NCBI RefSeq assembly: GCF_001625445.1
Contig: NZ_LWHG01000021.1
Coordinates: 1-64,000 of the forward strand
Origin: Haladaptatus sp. R4
Lineage (GTDB): Archaea > Halobacteriota > Halobacteria > Halobacteriales > Haladaptataceae
DNA length: 64,000 nucleotides
Direction of reading: 5' to 3'
The first letter of the stretch is position 1. Every line of letters begins with the position of its first letter. The position numbers and the translations under genes are program-made. The notes under the pieces are model-generated. The model made no database searches and was not told the DNA's origin. It saw nothing but the letters and a program-made list of their open reading frames with translations. Below are positions 16,929 to 25,488 of this stretch, piece by piece.

Positions 16929-17149
16929 TCATATGATCTTTCCGCGAGTCTCGGCGACCACGCTCACGGTATCGGCCTCGGCACGGAGTACTCCGACATC
17001 GGCGCCACCGAGACGCAACAGATCGTCAGTCAATTTTCCACGCCGTCGGAAACGTTCGACACGCTGGGGCAGCGAACCGGAGCGACTCGGGATCGTATAA
17101 CCAAAAAACCAGTAAAAGACGAACGTGGAGTCGTCCAAGCGAGTTCCTT
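16929..17149 (+). pseudogene. coding-like stretch without a start codon
   Basis: The plus-strand frame containing GDHAHGIGLGTEYSDIGATE... then QQIVSQFSTPSETFDTLG uses haloarchaeal codons and reads like real protein. It has no in-frame ATG, and after about 17090 the codons become poor. It may be the surviving fragment of a gene broken by insertion or deletion. The family was not recognised. Confidence 0.35.
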
Positions 17150-17722
17150 CTATCGCCCGACAACCGCCTGCTTTAGCTCCGAAACGACCGGTGCGCCGTC
17201 CACGAGCCAGAGGATGAACACGCAGAAGTACGGTGCGAGGTAGATGCCGAGCACCATCAACTGCTGTTTCGCCGTGAGCGATTGAAAGAACGCGCCGATG
17301 ATGTGGAAGGCGCGGTCGAACAGCGACACCGAATGGTGATACGGCGGAAGAGTCACCACGGGCCACAACACGCGGTCGAACGGCGACGCGTGGTGTTCCA
17401 TGAACGCGACGATGATGTCCCCGACGAGGTGCGACCAGTAGCCGACAGCGAACGCGGCACCGATGTCGGCCTTGTCGTAGTACACCCCGAGGGCGATGAC
17501 GAGCAGGCCGATGGGGATGGCGACGAACACCGAGTGGGCGACGGAGTACCCCTGTGGGAAGAGGTGGAGTCCCCACGAGAGGGGTTTGTCCACGAGGTCG
17601 GGAAGTTGCGTTCCGAAGAGGGCGGCGAGCACCGCTTTCCCGGACGGCGGCGCGCGCGTCCACGCGCGATGCCCGAGTGAGTACAGGGCGTACCCGAACG
17701 CGGCGTGCCCCCACGGCATCAT
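17150..17722 (-). CDS. YdjM/DUF457-like membrane-bound metal-dependent hydrolase
   Basis: This 190-residue integral membrane protein fits the YdjM/DUF457 group of predicted membrane metal-dependent hydrolases. Metal-type residues lie within or beside membrane segments: WGHAAFGYAL near the start, LFGTQLPDLVDKP, YSVAHSVFVA, SHLVGDIIVAF and LPPYHHSVS. Four to five hydrophobic helices can be drawn. The physiological substrate is not known. It is on its own, with a roughly 220-bp gap to the next gene. Confidence 0.72.
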   Translation of the reverse strand: MMPWGHAAFGYALYSLGHRAWTRAPPSGKAVLAALFGTQLPDLVDKPLSWGLHLFPQGYSVAHSVFVAIPIGLLVIALGVYYDKADIGAAFAVGYWSHLVGDIIVAFMEHHASPFDRVLWPVVTLPPYHHSVSLFDRAFHIIGAFFQSLTAKQQLMVLGIYLAPYFCVFILWLVDGAPVVSELKQAVVGR

Positions 17723-17945
17723 GGGACGCTCACCACCGAACGGGGACGGTTGCGACCGAGCGGGAGGAATCGGGTCGTTGGTATCGTGTCCCTGTGTGAA
17801 TATCTCATCACTCAGTCGGTAGTAAGTCGAGGGTTAAAAAATGCGGAGAACTAGCCACACGTTGCCCGATGTGTTCGATAATCCGTCGAACCGGTCGCTC
17901 CGTGGATGGCTGAAATTACTCGGAACGAAGTCGGGATGGGGTCGG

Positions 17946-18350
17946 TTACTCTTTCACGACGACTTTGCCCTTCGCGTCGGCGGTCACTTCGTAGACGTCG
18001 TAGTGAAAGGTGAGAGACACGTTATCGCGGGCGTCCCCGTAGCGGCGGGTTCGGAACAGCGCATCGAGGGCGTCGCAGTTGACGGCGGTGTGGAGCGGTT
18101 GCATTCGGCTCGGCTCCTCGTCCATGACGGTAGCGATGGCCCGGACGATACCGGCGCAGGTGTGCCCGTTCGCCATCTCTTTCTCGATGTCGAAGACGTA
18201 CGTCGAGGACGTTTCCGCTGGGTTGTCGTCACTGACGTCCTCTATCTCTATTCCCATCCGTTCATCACTTGGTGAATCGACCACAGGTATACGACTATCC
18301 ATCAGAGACGAACCAGTGATATAGCTATCGGCGATTTCGATAGTTGACAC
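17946..18350 (-). CDS. HalOD1 domain protein
   Basis: The 134-residue reading has an acidic N-terminal part and a C-terminal HalOD1 module: GIVRAIATVMDEEPSRMQPLHTAVNCDALDALF followed by a strand-rich end LTFHYDVYEVTADAKGKVVV. Alternative starts exist at MDSRIPVVD (18302) and MGIEIEDV (18257), so the true N terminus is uncertain. It is one of three HalOD1 genes in the first 19 kb, and its neighbour at 18466 is the same family on the same strand. Confidence 0.75.
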   Translation of the reverse strand: MSTIEIADSYITGSSLMDSRIPVVDSPSDERMGIEIEDVSDDNPAETSSTYVFDIEKEMANGHTCAGIVRAIATVMDEEPSRMQPLHTAVNCDALDALFRTRRYGDARDNVSLTFHYDVYEVTADAKGKVVVKE

Positions 18351-18465
18351 GACCGCTGGCAGTCGTCGGGTAGAACAGCGGTAGGACAGGAACGGGGGAG
18401 GGGATACGGTGAGTATGGAGAGGGAGGATGAGTGGGTGGAGGTCGCTCACTCGAATAGCCGTCGT

Positions 18466-18789
18466 TTAGTTGTCTCCCGACGCCGTCTCGGAGGTGGAAG
18501 AGAGCGGTCCGGAGTCCCGGACACGCTCGATTTCTATTCGACCATCGCTGTGGACCGTCACTCGATGGGGACCGTAGCGAAATTCGACGTTGCCGTCCGC
18601 TCGGGTGTCTCCCTGATGGGTCGCAGAAAAGAGGGAATCGAGCGCGTCGGGGTCGATGGTATCGTACAGTACCGGCCTAATTTCGGTCGGCGTCGTGCCT
18701 TCGTGCTCGGCAATCGCGTTGATGACCCGGATGCTGAGTCTTTCATCCTCGTTTGGACTTTCTTCGTCGGGAGCGACCATTGTATTCAT
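18466..18789 (-). CDS. HalOD1 domain protein
   Basis: The core LSIRVINAIAEHEGTTPTEIRPVLYDTIDPDALDSLF then VEFRYGPHRVTVHSDGRIEI is a full HalOD1 module. The start MNTMVAPDEESP is chosen because the nine residues before it (MFMRGYVVA) come from AT-rich promoter-like DNA; MVAPDE at 18780 is also possible. It is separated by 115 bp from the HalOD1 gene downstream, with no obvious operon spacing. Confidence 0.8.
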   Translation of the reverse strand: MNTMVAPDEESPNEDERLSIRVINAIAEHEGTTPTEIRPVLYDTIDPDALDSLFSATHQGDTRADGNVEFRYGPHRVTVHSDGRIEIERVRDSGPLSSTSETASGDN

Positions 18790-18961
18790 CGCTACTACAT
18801 ATCCGCGCATAAACATAGCGAAATAGTGCGTAGAAGTCCTGAAAACTGTATTTATCGCTTGTGGCCGGGATGGGTGTCAAATATTCTTGATCAGGTGGCT
18901 CGTTTCACTTCCGATCCGGTTTGCACAGGTTAATTCCGGTCGCGAACCAACACACCCACGA

Positions 18962-20435
18962 ATGTCGAACCGTGGCGGTTCACGCTTACCCGGTGTGGAG
19001 GACGAACACGAGGAGCGTATCGTCCTCCACGTCGACATGGACTGCTTTTATGCCTCCTGCGAGCGGCTCCGTGATCCGTCGCTGCGCGGCGAACCGGTCG
19101 TCGTCGGGATGGGCTACGAGGAGGGTGAATCTCACGGTGCCGTCGCCACGGCGAGCTACGAAGCCCGCGAACACGGCGTCGAGAGCGCCCAAGCCATCGG
19201 AACAGCGCTCGAACGACTGCCGAAAAAATCGGAAGAGAACGACGAGGCGAGCGGTGGCGAGGAGACAGCCGACGACGAAGAGGGCGATACGGACGACAGA
19301 GAGAGCGATACGGGTGACGGACATGACGACACGGGCGACGAAGTGCGGGGCTACTACCGCCCCGTCGATATCGAGTTCTACAAATCGGTCAGTTCGGACG
19401 TACGCGCCATCCTCCACGACTGTGCCGACACGGTGCGCGAGGTGAGCATCGACGAGGCATACCTCGACGTCACCGACCGAACCGCCTGGAACGTTGCGGA
19501 GGGGTTCGCCCGACACGTCAAGAACCGAATCCAGCGCGAGGTCGGCGTCACCGCGAAGCGTCGGCGTCGCGCCGAACATGAGCGCGGCGAAGATTGCGAG
19601 CGACTTCGACAAGCCCGACGGGTTGACCGTGGTCGAACCGGGCACCGTTCGGGAGTTCCTCGCACCGCTCGACGTTGCTGAGCTACACGGAATCGGCCCT
19701 GTGACGGCCCGCACGCTCCGTGAGATGGGTATCGAAACCGCCGCCGACCTCGCCGACGCCGACCCGCGCGTTCTCGCCGATCGGTTCGGCGAGCGCGGCC
19801 GGGAACTGTACCACCGAGCGCGCGGTGACGACGACCGGACGGTGACGCCGACGGGCCGCCCGAAGAGCCTCTCGCGCGAGTCGGCGTTCACCGACCCGAC
19901 GACCGATACCGAGGAGAAACGAACTCGCGTCGCCAACCTCGCGGCGGCAGTCGCGGAGCGCGCCCGCGACAGGGACGCGATGTACCGCACCATCGGAGTG
20001 AAGGTCGTGACGCCGCCGTTCGACGTGCACACCCGCGCACGCTCGCTTCCGGGACCGGTGGACGAACCCGAACTCGTCGAGGAAGTCGCGCTCGATCTGT
20101 TGACCGAGTTCGACGACGACCGGGTTCGAAAGGTCGGCGTTCGTGTGTCGAACCTCCAGTTCACCGAGAGCGACCAAACCAGCCTCGACGGGTTCGAGAC
20201 TCCGAAATCGACGGAGAACGAACCGAATTCGGCTTCCGAACCGAACTCGTCGGCTGACGCCGACTCGTCCGATTCGGCAGACAGGTGGGACAAATGGAAG
20301 AACACGGAGAATCCGCGAGACACAACCGACTCGTCCGAATCATCCGACCCGGACGAATCCGACGAGTCCGACGACAAGGATGGCCCGTCGCGGTCGGGAG
20401 ACCGCGACGGGCAGGTGTCGCTCTCGGATTTCTGA
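18962..20435 (+). CDS. dinB: Y-family DNA polymerase IV, frameshifted
   Basis: This is a translesion DNA polymerase. Catalytic carboxylates lie in [11 protein letters not shown] and [10 protein letters not shown], and a helix-hairpin-helix region is at [18 protein letters not shown]. An acidic insertion of about 35 residues ([19 protein letters not shown]...) interrupts the palm, as in halophile homologues. One extra A near 19556-19557 breaks the frame after REVGVTA; the second frame resumes [22 protein letters not shown]. Without that base the protein is about 490 aa. The C-terminal tail is very acidic and ends GQVSLSDF, which matches a PCNA-interacting Q-x-x-L-x-x-F motif. The ATG at 18962 is preferred over 18887. 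Confidence 0.88.
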
Positions 20436-20468
20436 TTACCCCTCGCTTCCGGATTTCTGATTACCCCT
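20425..20468. repeat. 19-bp direct duplication at the dinB stop
   Basis: CGGATTTCTGATTACCCCT occurs exactly at 20425-20443 and 20450-20468. The first copy contains the last codons and TGA stop of dinB. It is a recent tandem duplication or a slippage product. Confidence 0.85.
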
Positions 20469-20485
20469 GCCCCGCTAGTTCGGGT

Positions 20486-20770
20486 ATGAACAAGTTGGCG
20501 GCGGTGGGCGAGGAGCGGTGGCATCTCCCCCAACACGCTCACATCATCGTCTACGAGTCCGAGCAGGGTGACGAACTGCTCACCATCTACGACTGCGGCG
20601 CGGCACAGAAGCCGCCGTCGGCGCAGGTCATCGGCAACCTCGTCCGGGTTCGGGCGGAGCACGAACTCGAACGGACGGTCACGGGCTACGTCGTAAGTAT
20701 GCGGGAGAAATCGGTGCTCGAAAAACAGGACGACGATCACTTCGTTATCGTTTCTAACGGATCCGATTAG
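20486..20770 (+). CDS. conserved haloarchaeal small protein, 94 aa
   Basis: The sequence starts [20 protein letters not shown] and has well-formed strands ([41 protein letters not shown]). It looks like a compact beta-rich domain. It lies 50 bp after dinB on the same strand, and its stop overlaps that of tpiA on the other strand. Its function is not known to me, and a role linked to dinB is only a guess from distance. Confidence 0.65.
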   Translation: MNKLAAVGEERWHLPQHAHIIVYESEQGDELLTIYDCGAAQKPPSAQVIGNLVRVRAEHELERTVTGYVVSMREKSVLEKQDDDHFVIVSNGSD

Positions 20771-21411
20771 AGCGGTTCCACGAGGTTTTCCAGCGCGGCT
20801 TTCGGGTCGTCGGCCTTTGCGACGCCGCTTGCCAGGAGAACGCCTTCGGCGCCGAGTTCCCCCGCCGCCACGAGGTCCTCGCCGGTGCTGATTCCCGCGC
20901 CACAGTAGACGCTCACGTCGTCCGAGACGGCTTCCGCGGCGGCCACGGCGTCGGTGACGATGTCCGGGTCGGCCTTGCTGACGGGCGTACCGGTGCCGAT
21001 GAGCTCCGGCGGTTCGACGGCTACGGCGTCCGGTCCGAGGGCGGCGGCCGCGCCGACCTGTTCGGGGTTGTTGGCACAGACCGTCGTGTCGAGGCCGACG
21101 CGCTCGGCGGCGTCGAGTCCGGCGTCGATGTCCGCGAGTTTGAGCCTGCATTCGGAGTGGTTGAGCATCGTGCCTGTCGCACCCGCGTCGGCGACTGCCT
21201 CCGCGAGGGTGCTCCCAGTGTGGCTACCGTGTTCGACCGGACTGACGTGTTGTCCCCACGTTTCGACGCCGGTGTCGGCCACGCGAGAGAGGTGGGCCGC
21301 CTGCGGTGCCACGGCGATATCGACGCCGTAGTCGTCTGCAACGTCGCGAGCCGCCTCCGAGATTTCGATTGGGTCGCACGGATACGCCTTGAGATTGACG
21401 AGTACGAACAT
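20767..21411 (-). CDS. tpiA: triosephosphate isomerase
   Basis: This enzyme interconverts dihydroxyacetone phosphate and glyceraldehyde 3-phosphate. At 214 residues it has the short archaeal length. Catalytic residues are visible: Asn/Lys in VNLKAYP, His in MLNHSECR, Glu in [12 protein letters not shown], and the phosphate loop YCGAGISTG. The start [11 protein letters not shown] is clear from homology; the frame extends upstream to 21498 but lacks homology. Its stop overlaps the convergent gene ending at 20770. Confidence 0.95.
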   Translation of the reverse strand: MFVLVNLKAYPCDPIEISEAARDVADDYGVDIAVAPQAAHLSRVADTGVETWGQHVSPVEHGSHTGSTLAEAVADAGATGTMLNHSECRLKLADIDAGLDAAERVGLDTTVCANNPEQVGAAAALGPDAVAVEPPELIGTGTPVSKADPDIVTDAVAAAEAVSDDVSVYCGAGISTGEDLVAAGELGAEGVLLASGVAKADDPKAALENLVEPL

Positions 21412-21538
21412 ATCCGGAGCGACTGTCGGCGCACCCAAATAGGTTCCGCCATCCCGAAAACTCGCGCGGTGCGCCGGAGGGTGAAACGGTTCTTTCACTC
21501 TTCACAACCACTTTACTTATCATCTACAATTCACGAGT

Positions 21539-22417
21539 ATGGCAGGTAGTCACAGGCGGTTGGTCGCGCTCTCGCTGGTCGTCCTCGTCGTCCTCGCCGG
21601 GTGCGCCGGAATGGGCGGCAACGACGCGGCGAAGAACGATGCCGCGCGCGAAAACGGTGGCGGGTCGAACCACGCCGACCGCGGGAGTTCGAACGGGCAG
21701 AGCGACTCGGCTCCACAGTCGGCGCTGTCGGTCCAACAGCGGATGCTCGTACGGAACGGAAACGTCTCTCTGTCGGTCGAAGACTTCGAGGAGACGCGGA
21801 CGACGCTGACCCGACTCGCCGGAAAACGTGGTGGGTTCGTCAGCGATTCGAGTCAGCGCGTCCACCGACGGGGTAACCGGACGTGGAAGTCCGGCGAAGT
21901 CGTCTTCCGCGTCCCGAAGTCGAACTTCTCGGCGTTTTTCGACCGAGCCAAAGGAATGGGAGACGTCGAACACTCGAACACCGCGACGATTGACGTGACC
22001 GACCAACTGGTGGACTTGAAGGCGCGACTGACGAACCTCCGATCACAGCGCGACAAACTCAGATCGCTCTACGAGAACGCGAGCGATACCGACGCCGTTC
22101 TCTCCGTCCAGAAACGCCTCTCGGACGTGCAGTCCGAAATCGAGCGACTGGAGGCGAAGCAAAAATCGCTGAAGAATCGAGTCGCCTACTCGACGGTCAC
22201 GGTGACGATGCACGAGTCGGTGCCCGCTTCCGACACGAAGGTCTCCCGCGAGAAGTCGTGGTACGACGCGGGCGTCGTGGCGGCGTTCCTCGATTCTATC
22301 GACAGCGTCGCCGTCGTACTCCGCGCTCTCGTCGTCGGCGCGGCGTACGCCCTCCCGTACTTCGCCGTCCTCGGAATCCCGGTCGGCGCGGTGGTCGTCT
22401 TCTGGCGACGGCAGTAA
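21539..22417 (+). CDS. DUF4349-type membrane lipoprotein
   Basis: The N-terminal hydrophobic segment ends in the lipobox LAGC near residue 22, so the protein should be lipid-anchored outside the cell. After a Ser/Gly-rich spacer comes a DUF4349-like domain (RNGNVSLSVEDFEETRTTLTRLAGKRGGFVSDSS). A predicted coiled coil follows (DLKARLTNLRSQRDKLRSLYENA...LEAKQKSLKNRV). The last 60 residues hold a membrane helix (YALPYFAVLGIPVGAVVVFWRRQ). Function of the family is unknown. Confidence 0.85.
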   Translation: MAGSHRRLVALSLVVLVVLAGCAGMGGNDAAKNDAARENGGGSNHADRGSSNGQSDSAPQSALSVQQRMLVRNGNVSLSVEDFEETRTTLTRLAGKRGGFVSDSSQRVHRRGNRTWKSGEVVFRVPKSNFSAFFDRAKGMGDVEHSNTATIDVTDQLVDLKARLTNLRSQRDKLRSLYENASDTDAVLSVQKRLSDVQSEIERLEAKQKSLKNRVAYSTVTVTMHESVPASDTKVSREKSWYDAGVVAAFLDSIDSVAVVLRALVVGAAYALPYFAVLGIPVGAVVVFWRRQ

Positions 22418-22449
22418 CGGAAGCAGTGATCTTCGTTCTCGTTCGCTCC

Positions 22450-22662
22450 GGAAGAGCAAACTCTTCCGTGCTCCCGTTCGCACGCTCACGGGAACTTCGT
22501 CGCCGACGCTTCGCGCCAGTTTCCAACGGGACCGAAGGTCCCGCCCGGCTCACGCGAACCGCGTCAGAACACGTTCTGACTGGTTCTCACTCACTTCGTT
22601 CGTGAGACCACGGCAAGACAAACCGGGTCTTGCCTGGTCGCGTTCGCTCCGCTCACGCGACC
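22450..22662. repeat. array of six or more short palindromes between convergent genes
   Basis: Successive perfect or near-perfect hairpins fill the space. They include GGAAGAG/CTCTTCC (22450-22467), CCCGT/ACGGG (22473-22492), CGGGACC/GGTCCCG (22527-22543), GTCAGAAC/GTTCTGAC (22563-22580), GGCAAGAC/GTCTTGCC (22612-22634) and GGTCGCG/CGCGACC (22636-22662). A looser pair, GGTTCTCAC/GTGAGACC, lies near 22582-22609. The last hairpin overlaps the stop codon of the F420-dependent oxidoreductase. They could act as bidirectional terminators or mRNA ends, or be remains of palindromic mobile elements. Confidence 0.8.
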
Positions 22663-23606
22663 TCGGGCAGAACTTCCTCCTCGTAAAACTGGAAGAACGA
22701 TTCCTGATCGGGACCGATCTGATGGACGTACACGTGGTCGTACCCCGCGTCCGCGAACCCCTCCAGGTTCTCGATGTGCGTTTCGGGGTTCGGGTCGGTG
22801 ATGATGTTTCCCTCGGCGATATCCTCGCGGGTGACCATCTCGCAGGCCTGCTCGAAGTGGGTCGGCGTCGGCAGTTGCGAGTTGAGTTCGCCCGTGAGGG
22901 CGCTGTTGGGCCACCACTCGTGAGCCGTGTCGATGGCGTCCTCCTCGTCCTCCGCGTAGCAGACCGTCATCTGGCTGTATCGTGGCCCCTCGCCACCCGC
23001 GTCCTCCCACGTTTCGATCACGTCCTGCGGGCCGACGCTCCAGAACCCGTCCCCGAGTTCGGCGGCGGCGCGGGCCGCCGTGTCGCCGAACGCCGAAACA
23101 ACGATATCCGGCGGCTCCTCGGGCAGCGTGAAGAGGCGCGCGTTCTCGACGGTGAAGTGGTCGCCGTAGTAGCTCTGTTGTCCGCCCTGCCACAGTTTTC
23201 GGATGATCTCGATGGCCTCTTCGAGCATCTCCAATCGGACCGAATGTTCGGGCCAGTGCTCGCCCGTGACGTGCTCGTTCAGGCGTTCGCCCGTCCCGAC
23301 GCCGAGGAAGAAGTCGCCCTCGAACATCGTCGCGGCGGTGGCGGCGGCGTGCGCCACGTTCACCGGGTGGATTCGCATGATGGGACAGTTCACCCCGACG
23401 CCGACCGGTAGGTCGTCGGTAGCCTGTGCGATGCCGCCCAACGTGGACCAGACGAACGGCGCGTTCCCCTGTTGGCCGACCCACGGGTGGAAGTGGTCGG
23501 AGATGGACGCGAACTCGAAACCGACCTCCTCGGCCCGGACGGCGTGCTCGACCAACTCGTTCGGCCCGTGCTCCTCGCTCGAAACCGTGTAGCCGATTTC
23601 CGTCAT
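22653..23606 (-). CDS. F420-dependent LLM-class oxidoreductase
   Basis: This 317-residue TIM-barrel flavin/deazaflavin oxidoreductase starts MTEIGYTVSSEEHGPNELV. Features of the F420 branch include HPWVGQQGNAPFVWS near residue 41 and FLGVGTGERLNEH near 100. Its closest family pattern is the glucose-6-phosphate dehydrogenase-like TIGR03557 group. The substrate is unknown. It faces the lipoprotein gene end-to-end across the palindrome array. Confidence 0.88.
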   Translation of the reverse strand: MTEIGYTVSSEEHGPNELVEHAVRAEEVGFEFASISDHFHPWVGQQGNAPFVWSTLGGIAQATDDLPVGVGVNCPIMRIHPVNVAHAAATAATMFEGDFFLGVGTGERLNEHVTGEHWPEHSVRLEMLEEAIEIIRKLWQGGQQSYYGDHFTVENARLFTLPEEPPDIVVSAFGDTAARAAAELGDGFWSVGPQDVIETWEDAGGEGPRYSQMTVCYAEDEEDAIDTAHEWWPNSALTGELNSQLPTPTHFEQACEMVTREDIAEGNIITDPNPETHIENLEGFADAGYDHVYVHQIGPDQESFFQFYEEEVLPEVA

Positions 23607-23702
23607 ATCGTTCCCCCGTCGATGGACGAATCGAATGTCATGCCACAGGCGCTACATCGTTCCTCCGCATGAGACTGCTGGCTGAAAACGCAAGGACGGT
23701 TA

Positions 23703-24271
23703 TTAGCGCTGGAGACGCTCGAACCGCCTCGGACTGGGTTCGTGTGAGCGTTGTTGCTGTTCGCGTCGTTGTCCCTGTTGACGGTGCTGTTGCTGCCATC
23801 GCCGCTCTTGCTGGTATTCGTGCTGTTGTGGTTGTTGCTGGTCGCCGCGTTGCTGTCGTTTCCCGTACCGCCGTTCGCGTTGCAGTCGCTCCTGGCGCAG
23901 TTTTCGCTCCTGTCGTCCCCCGCGAATCATCGTCCGTTCCACGTCGGTCAGTTGTTCCCCGGAGACTTCCTCCTGCCGTCCTCTCCGACCGTGGCCGTAT
24001 CGTCGTCCTTGTTGGCGCTGATGGCGTTGCGGTCCCTGCCGCGAGTCTTGTCGTTCACCCCGTTGGTGGTGTCCTTGCTGGTGTCTTCCCCCTCGTTGAC
24101 GGTAACGTTCTTGCCGTCGTTGGTGATGTTGTCCACCGTGTCGTCGTTCGCGTGATTTTCCCTGCGGTTGGTCCCCTCGTGTCCCTGCTCCGTCCGCGGG
24201 CCACCGTATCGTTTCATCCTCGACTCCTGTCCGCGACTGCGTTGGCTCTCCCGGTGCTGATGATGTGTCAT
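23703..24271 (-). CDS. hydrophilic low-complexity protein, probably frameshifted
   Basis: From 24271 one frame reads MTHHQHRESQRSRGQESRMK..., then an Asn/Asp-rich part (DDTVDNITNDGKNVTVNEGE). It stops at 23948. A second frame overlapping the end continues SGEQLTDVERTMIRGG, then RQERKLRQERLQ... and a Gln/Arg-rich tail to 23703. The frames may be one gene with an indel near 23970-23985, or the first alone may be real. The last 150 bp also read as an Asn/Ser-rich frame, so assignment there is ambiguous. No domain is recognised. Confidence 0.4.
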
Positions 24272-24360
24272 TTTTGCCCAAACAGGACACGCTGGGAACT
24301 CGCTTAGTCGTACTGGCCGCGGGTGGCCATCCTTAAGGCCGGTCGGTGACACCTCCCGAT

Positions 24361-25488
24361 ATGGAACCACGAGACCTCTCCGCGCATATCGCGTATCAGG
24401 CCGGACGGGGCATCGAGGAAGTCGCACGGGAACTCGACATGGACCCCGACGACCTCGTGAAACTCGCATCGAACGAGAACCCGTTCGGCCCGAGTCCGGC
24501 GGCGGTCGAGGCCATTCGGAACGCGGCCGGGAACGCCAGTAGCTACCCGAAAGCATCGCACACCGACCTCACCGCTCGCCTCGCCGAGCGGTGGAACGTC
24601 ACGCCCGAACAGGTGTGGCTCGCCAACGGCGGCGACGGCGCGCTCGATTACCTCTCGCGCGCCATGCTCGACCCCGGCGATGCCGTCCTCGTCCCGACAC
24701 CCGGCTTCGCCTACTACGGAATGAGCGCCCGCTACCACCACGGCGAGGTGAACGAATACCACCTCTCGCCCGACGACGGTTTCGCGCTGACCGCCGAGAC
24801 CGTCCTTTCGGACTACGACGGCGAGCGAATCGTCTACCTGACCAGCCCACACAATCCATCCGGCGGGCGATTCTCGTTGGACGCGGTGACGGAAATCGCC
24901 GAGAGAGTGGATGAGAACACGCTCGTCCTCGTGGACGAGGCCTACGGCGAGTACGCCGATGCGCCGAGCGCGATTTCGCTGCTCGATGAACGGGACGACA
25001 GCGACACATCCCCCGATGTGTCTGGCAATCGCGCTTCGCGCGATGATGTCGCCGTTTTGCGCACCTTCTCGAAGGCCTACGGACTGGCGGGCGTCCGTCT
25101 CGGATACGCCGTCGTCCCCGAGGAGTGGGCCGACGCGTACGCACGGGTGAACACGCCCTTCGCCGCCAGCGAACTCGCCTGCCGGGGCGGCCTCGCGGCG
25201 CTCACCGACGACGAACACGTCGAGAAATCCGTCGAAACGGCTCGCTGGGCGCGCGAATACATCTACGACAATCTCGACGCGCCGACGTGGGAGGCCCACG
25301 GCAACTTCGTCCTCGCGGACGTCGGCGACGGGGAGGCGAGCGCGGTGGCCGACGCGGTACAGGAACGCGGCGTCATCCTCCGCGACTGCACGAGTTTCGG
25401 ACTCCCGAACTGCGTGCGCATCACCTGCGGAACGAAGGAGGAAACGCGCCGCGCCGTCCGCGAACTCAACGAGGTGCTCTCCCCGTGA
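24361..25488 (+). CDS. hisC: histidinol-phosphate aminotransferase
   Basis: HisC transfers an amino group from glutamate to imidazole-acetol phosphate in histidine synthesis. The protein is 375 aa with LASNENPFGPSP, NGGDGALDYL, TSPHNPSGG, the Asp of LVDEAYGEY, and the Schiff-base Lys in TFSKAYGLAGVRLGYA. Between LLDERD and DDVAVLRTFSK there is an insert of about 16 residues (DSDTSPDVSGNRASR) encoded by two perfect palindromes at 25003-25044. The stop overlaps the GTG start of the next gene. The start MEPRDLSAHI at 24361 fits the family. Confidence 0.94.
   Translation: MEPRDLSAHIAYQAGRGIEEVARELDMDPDDLVKLASNENPFGPSPAAVEAIRNAAGNASSYPKASHTDLTARLAERWNVTPEQVWLANGGDGALDYLSRAMLDPGDAVLVPTPGFAYYGMSARYHHGEVNEYHLSPDDGFALTAETVLSDYDGERIVYLTSPHNPSGGRFSLDAVTEIAERVDENTLVLVDEAYGEYADAPSAISLLDERDDSDTSPDVSGNRASRDDVAVLRTFSKAYGLAGVRLGYAVVPEEWADAYARVNTPFAASELACRGGLAALTDDEHVEKSVETARWAREYIYDNLDAPTWEAHGNFVLADVGDGEASAVADAVQERGVILRDCTSFGLPNCVRITCGTKEETRRAVRELNEVLSP
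25003..25044. repeat. two adjacent palindromes inside hisC
   Basis: GACACATC CCCC GATGTGTC (25003-25022) and ATCGCGC TTC GCGCGAT (25028-25044) are both perfect. They lie in frame in a surface region where HisC homologues normally have no such residues. The reading frame and the flanking conserved blocks are kept. Confidence 0.85.

Noticed and set aside
18986-21151. Very long minus-strand frame of 721 codons
   Set aside because: It is antisense to dinB and overlaps tpiA in another frame; composition is Arg/Ser-rich with no domain.
23751-24155. Hydrophobic plus-strand frame rich in Leu/Val/Ser
   Set aside because: It is the antisense image of Asn/Gln/Arg-rich codons; the periodic Leu content is a shadow effect and no membrane family is matched.
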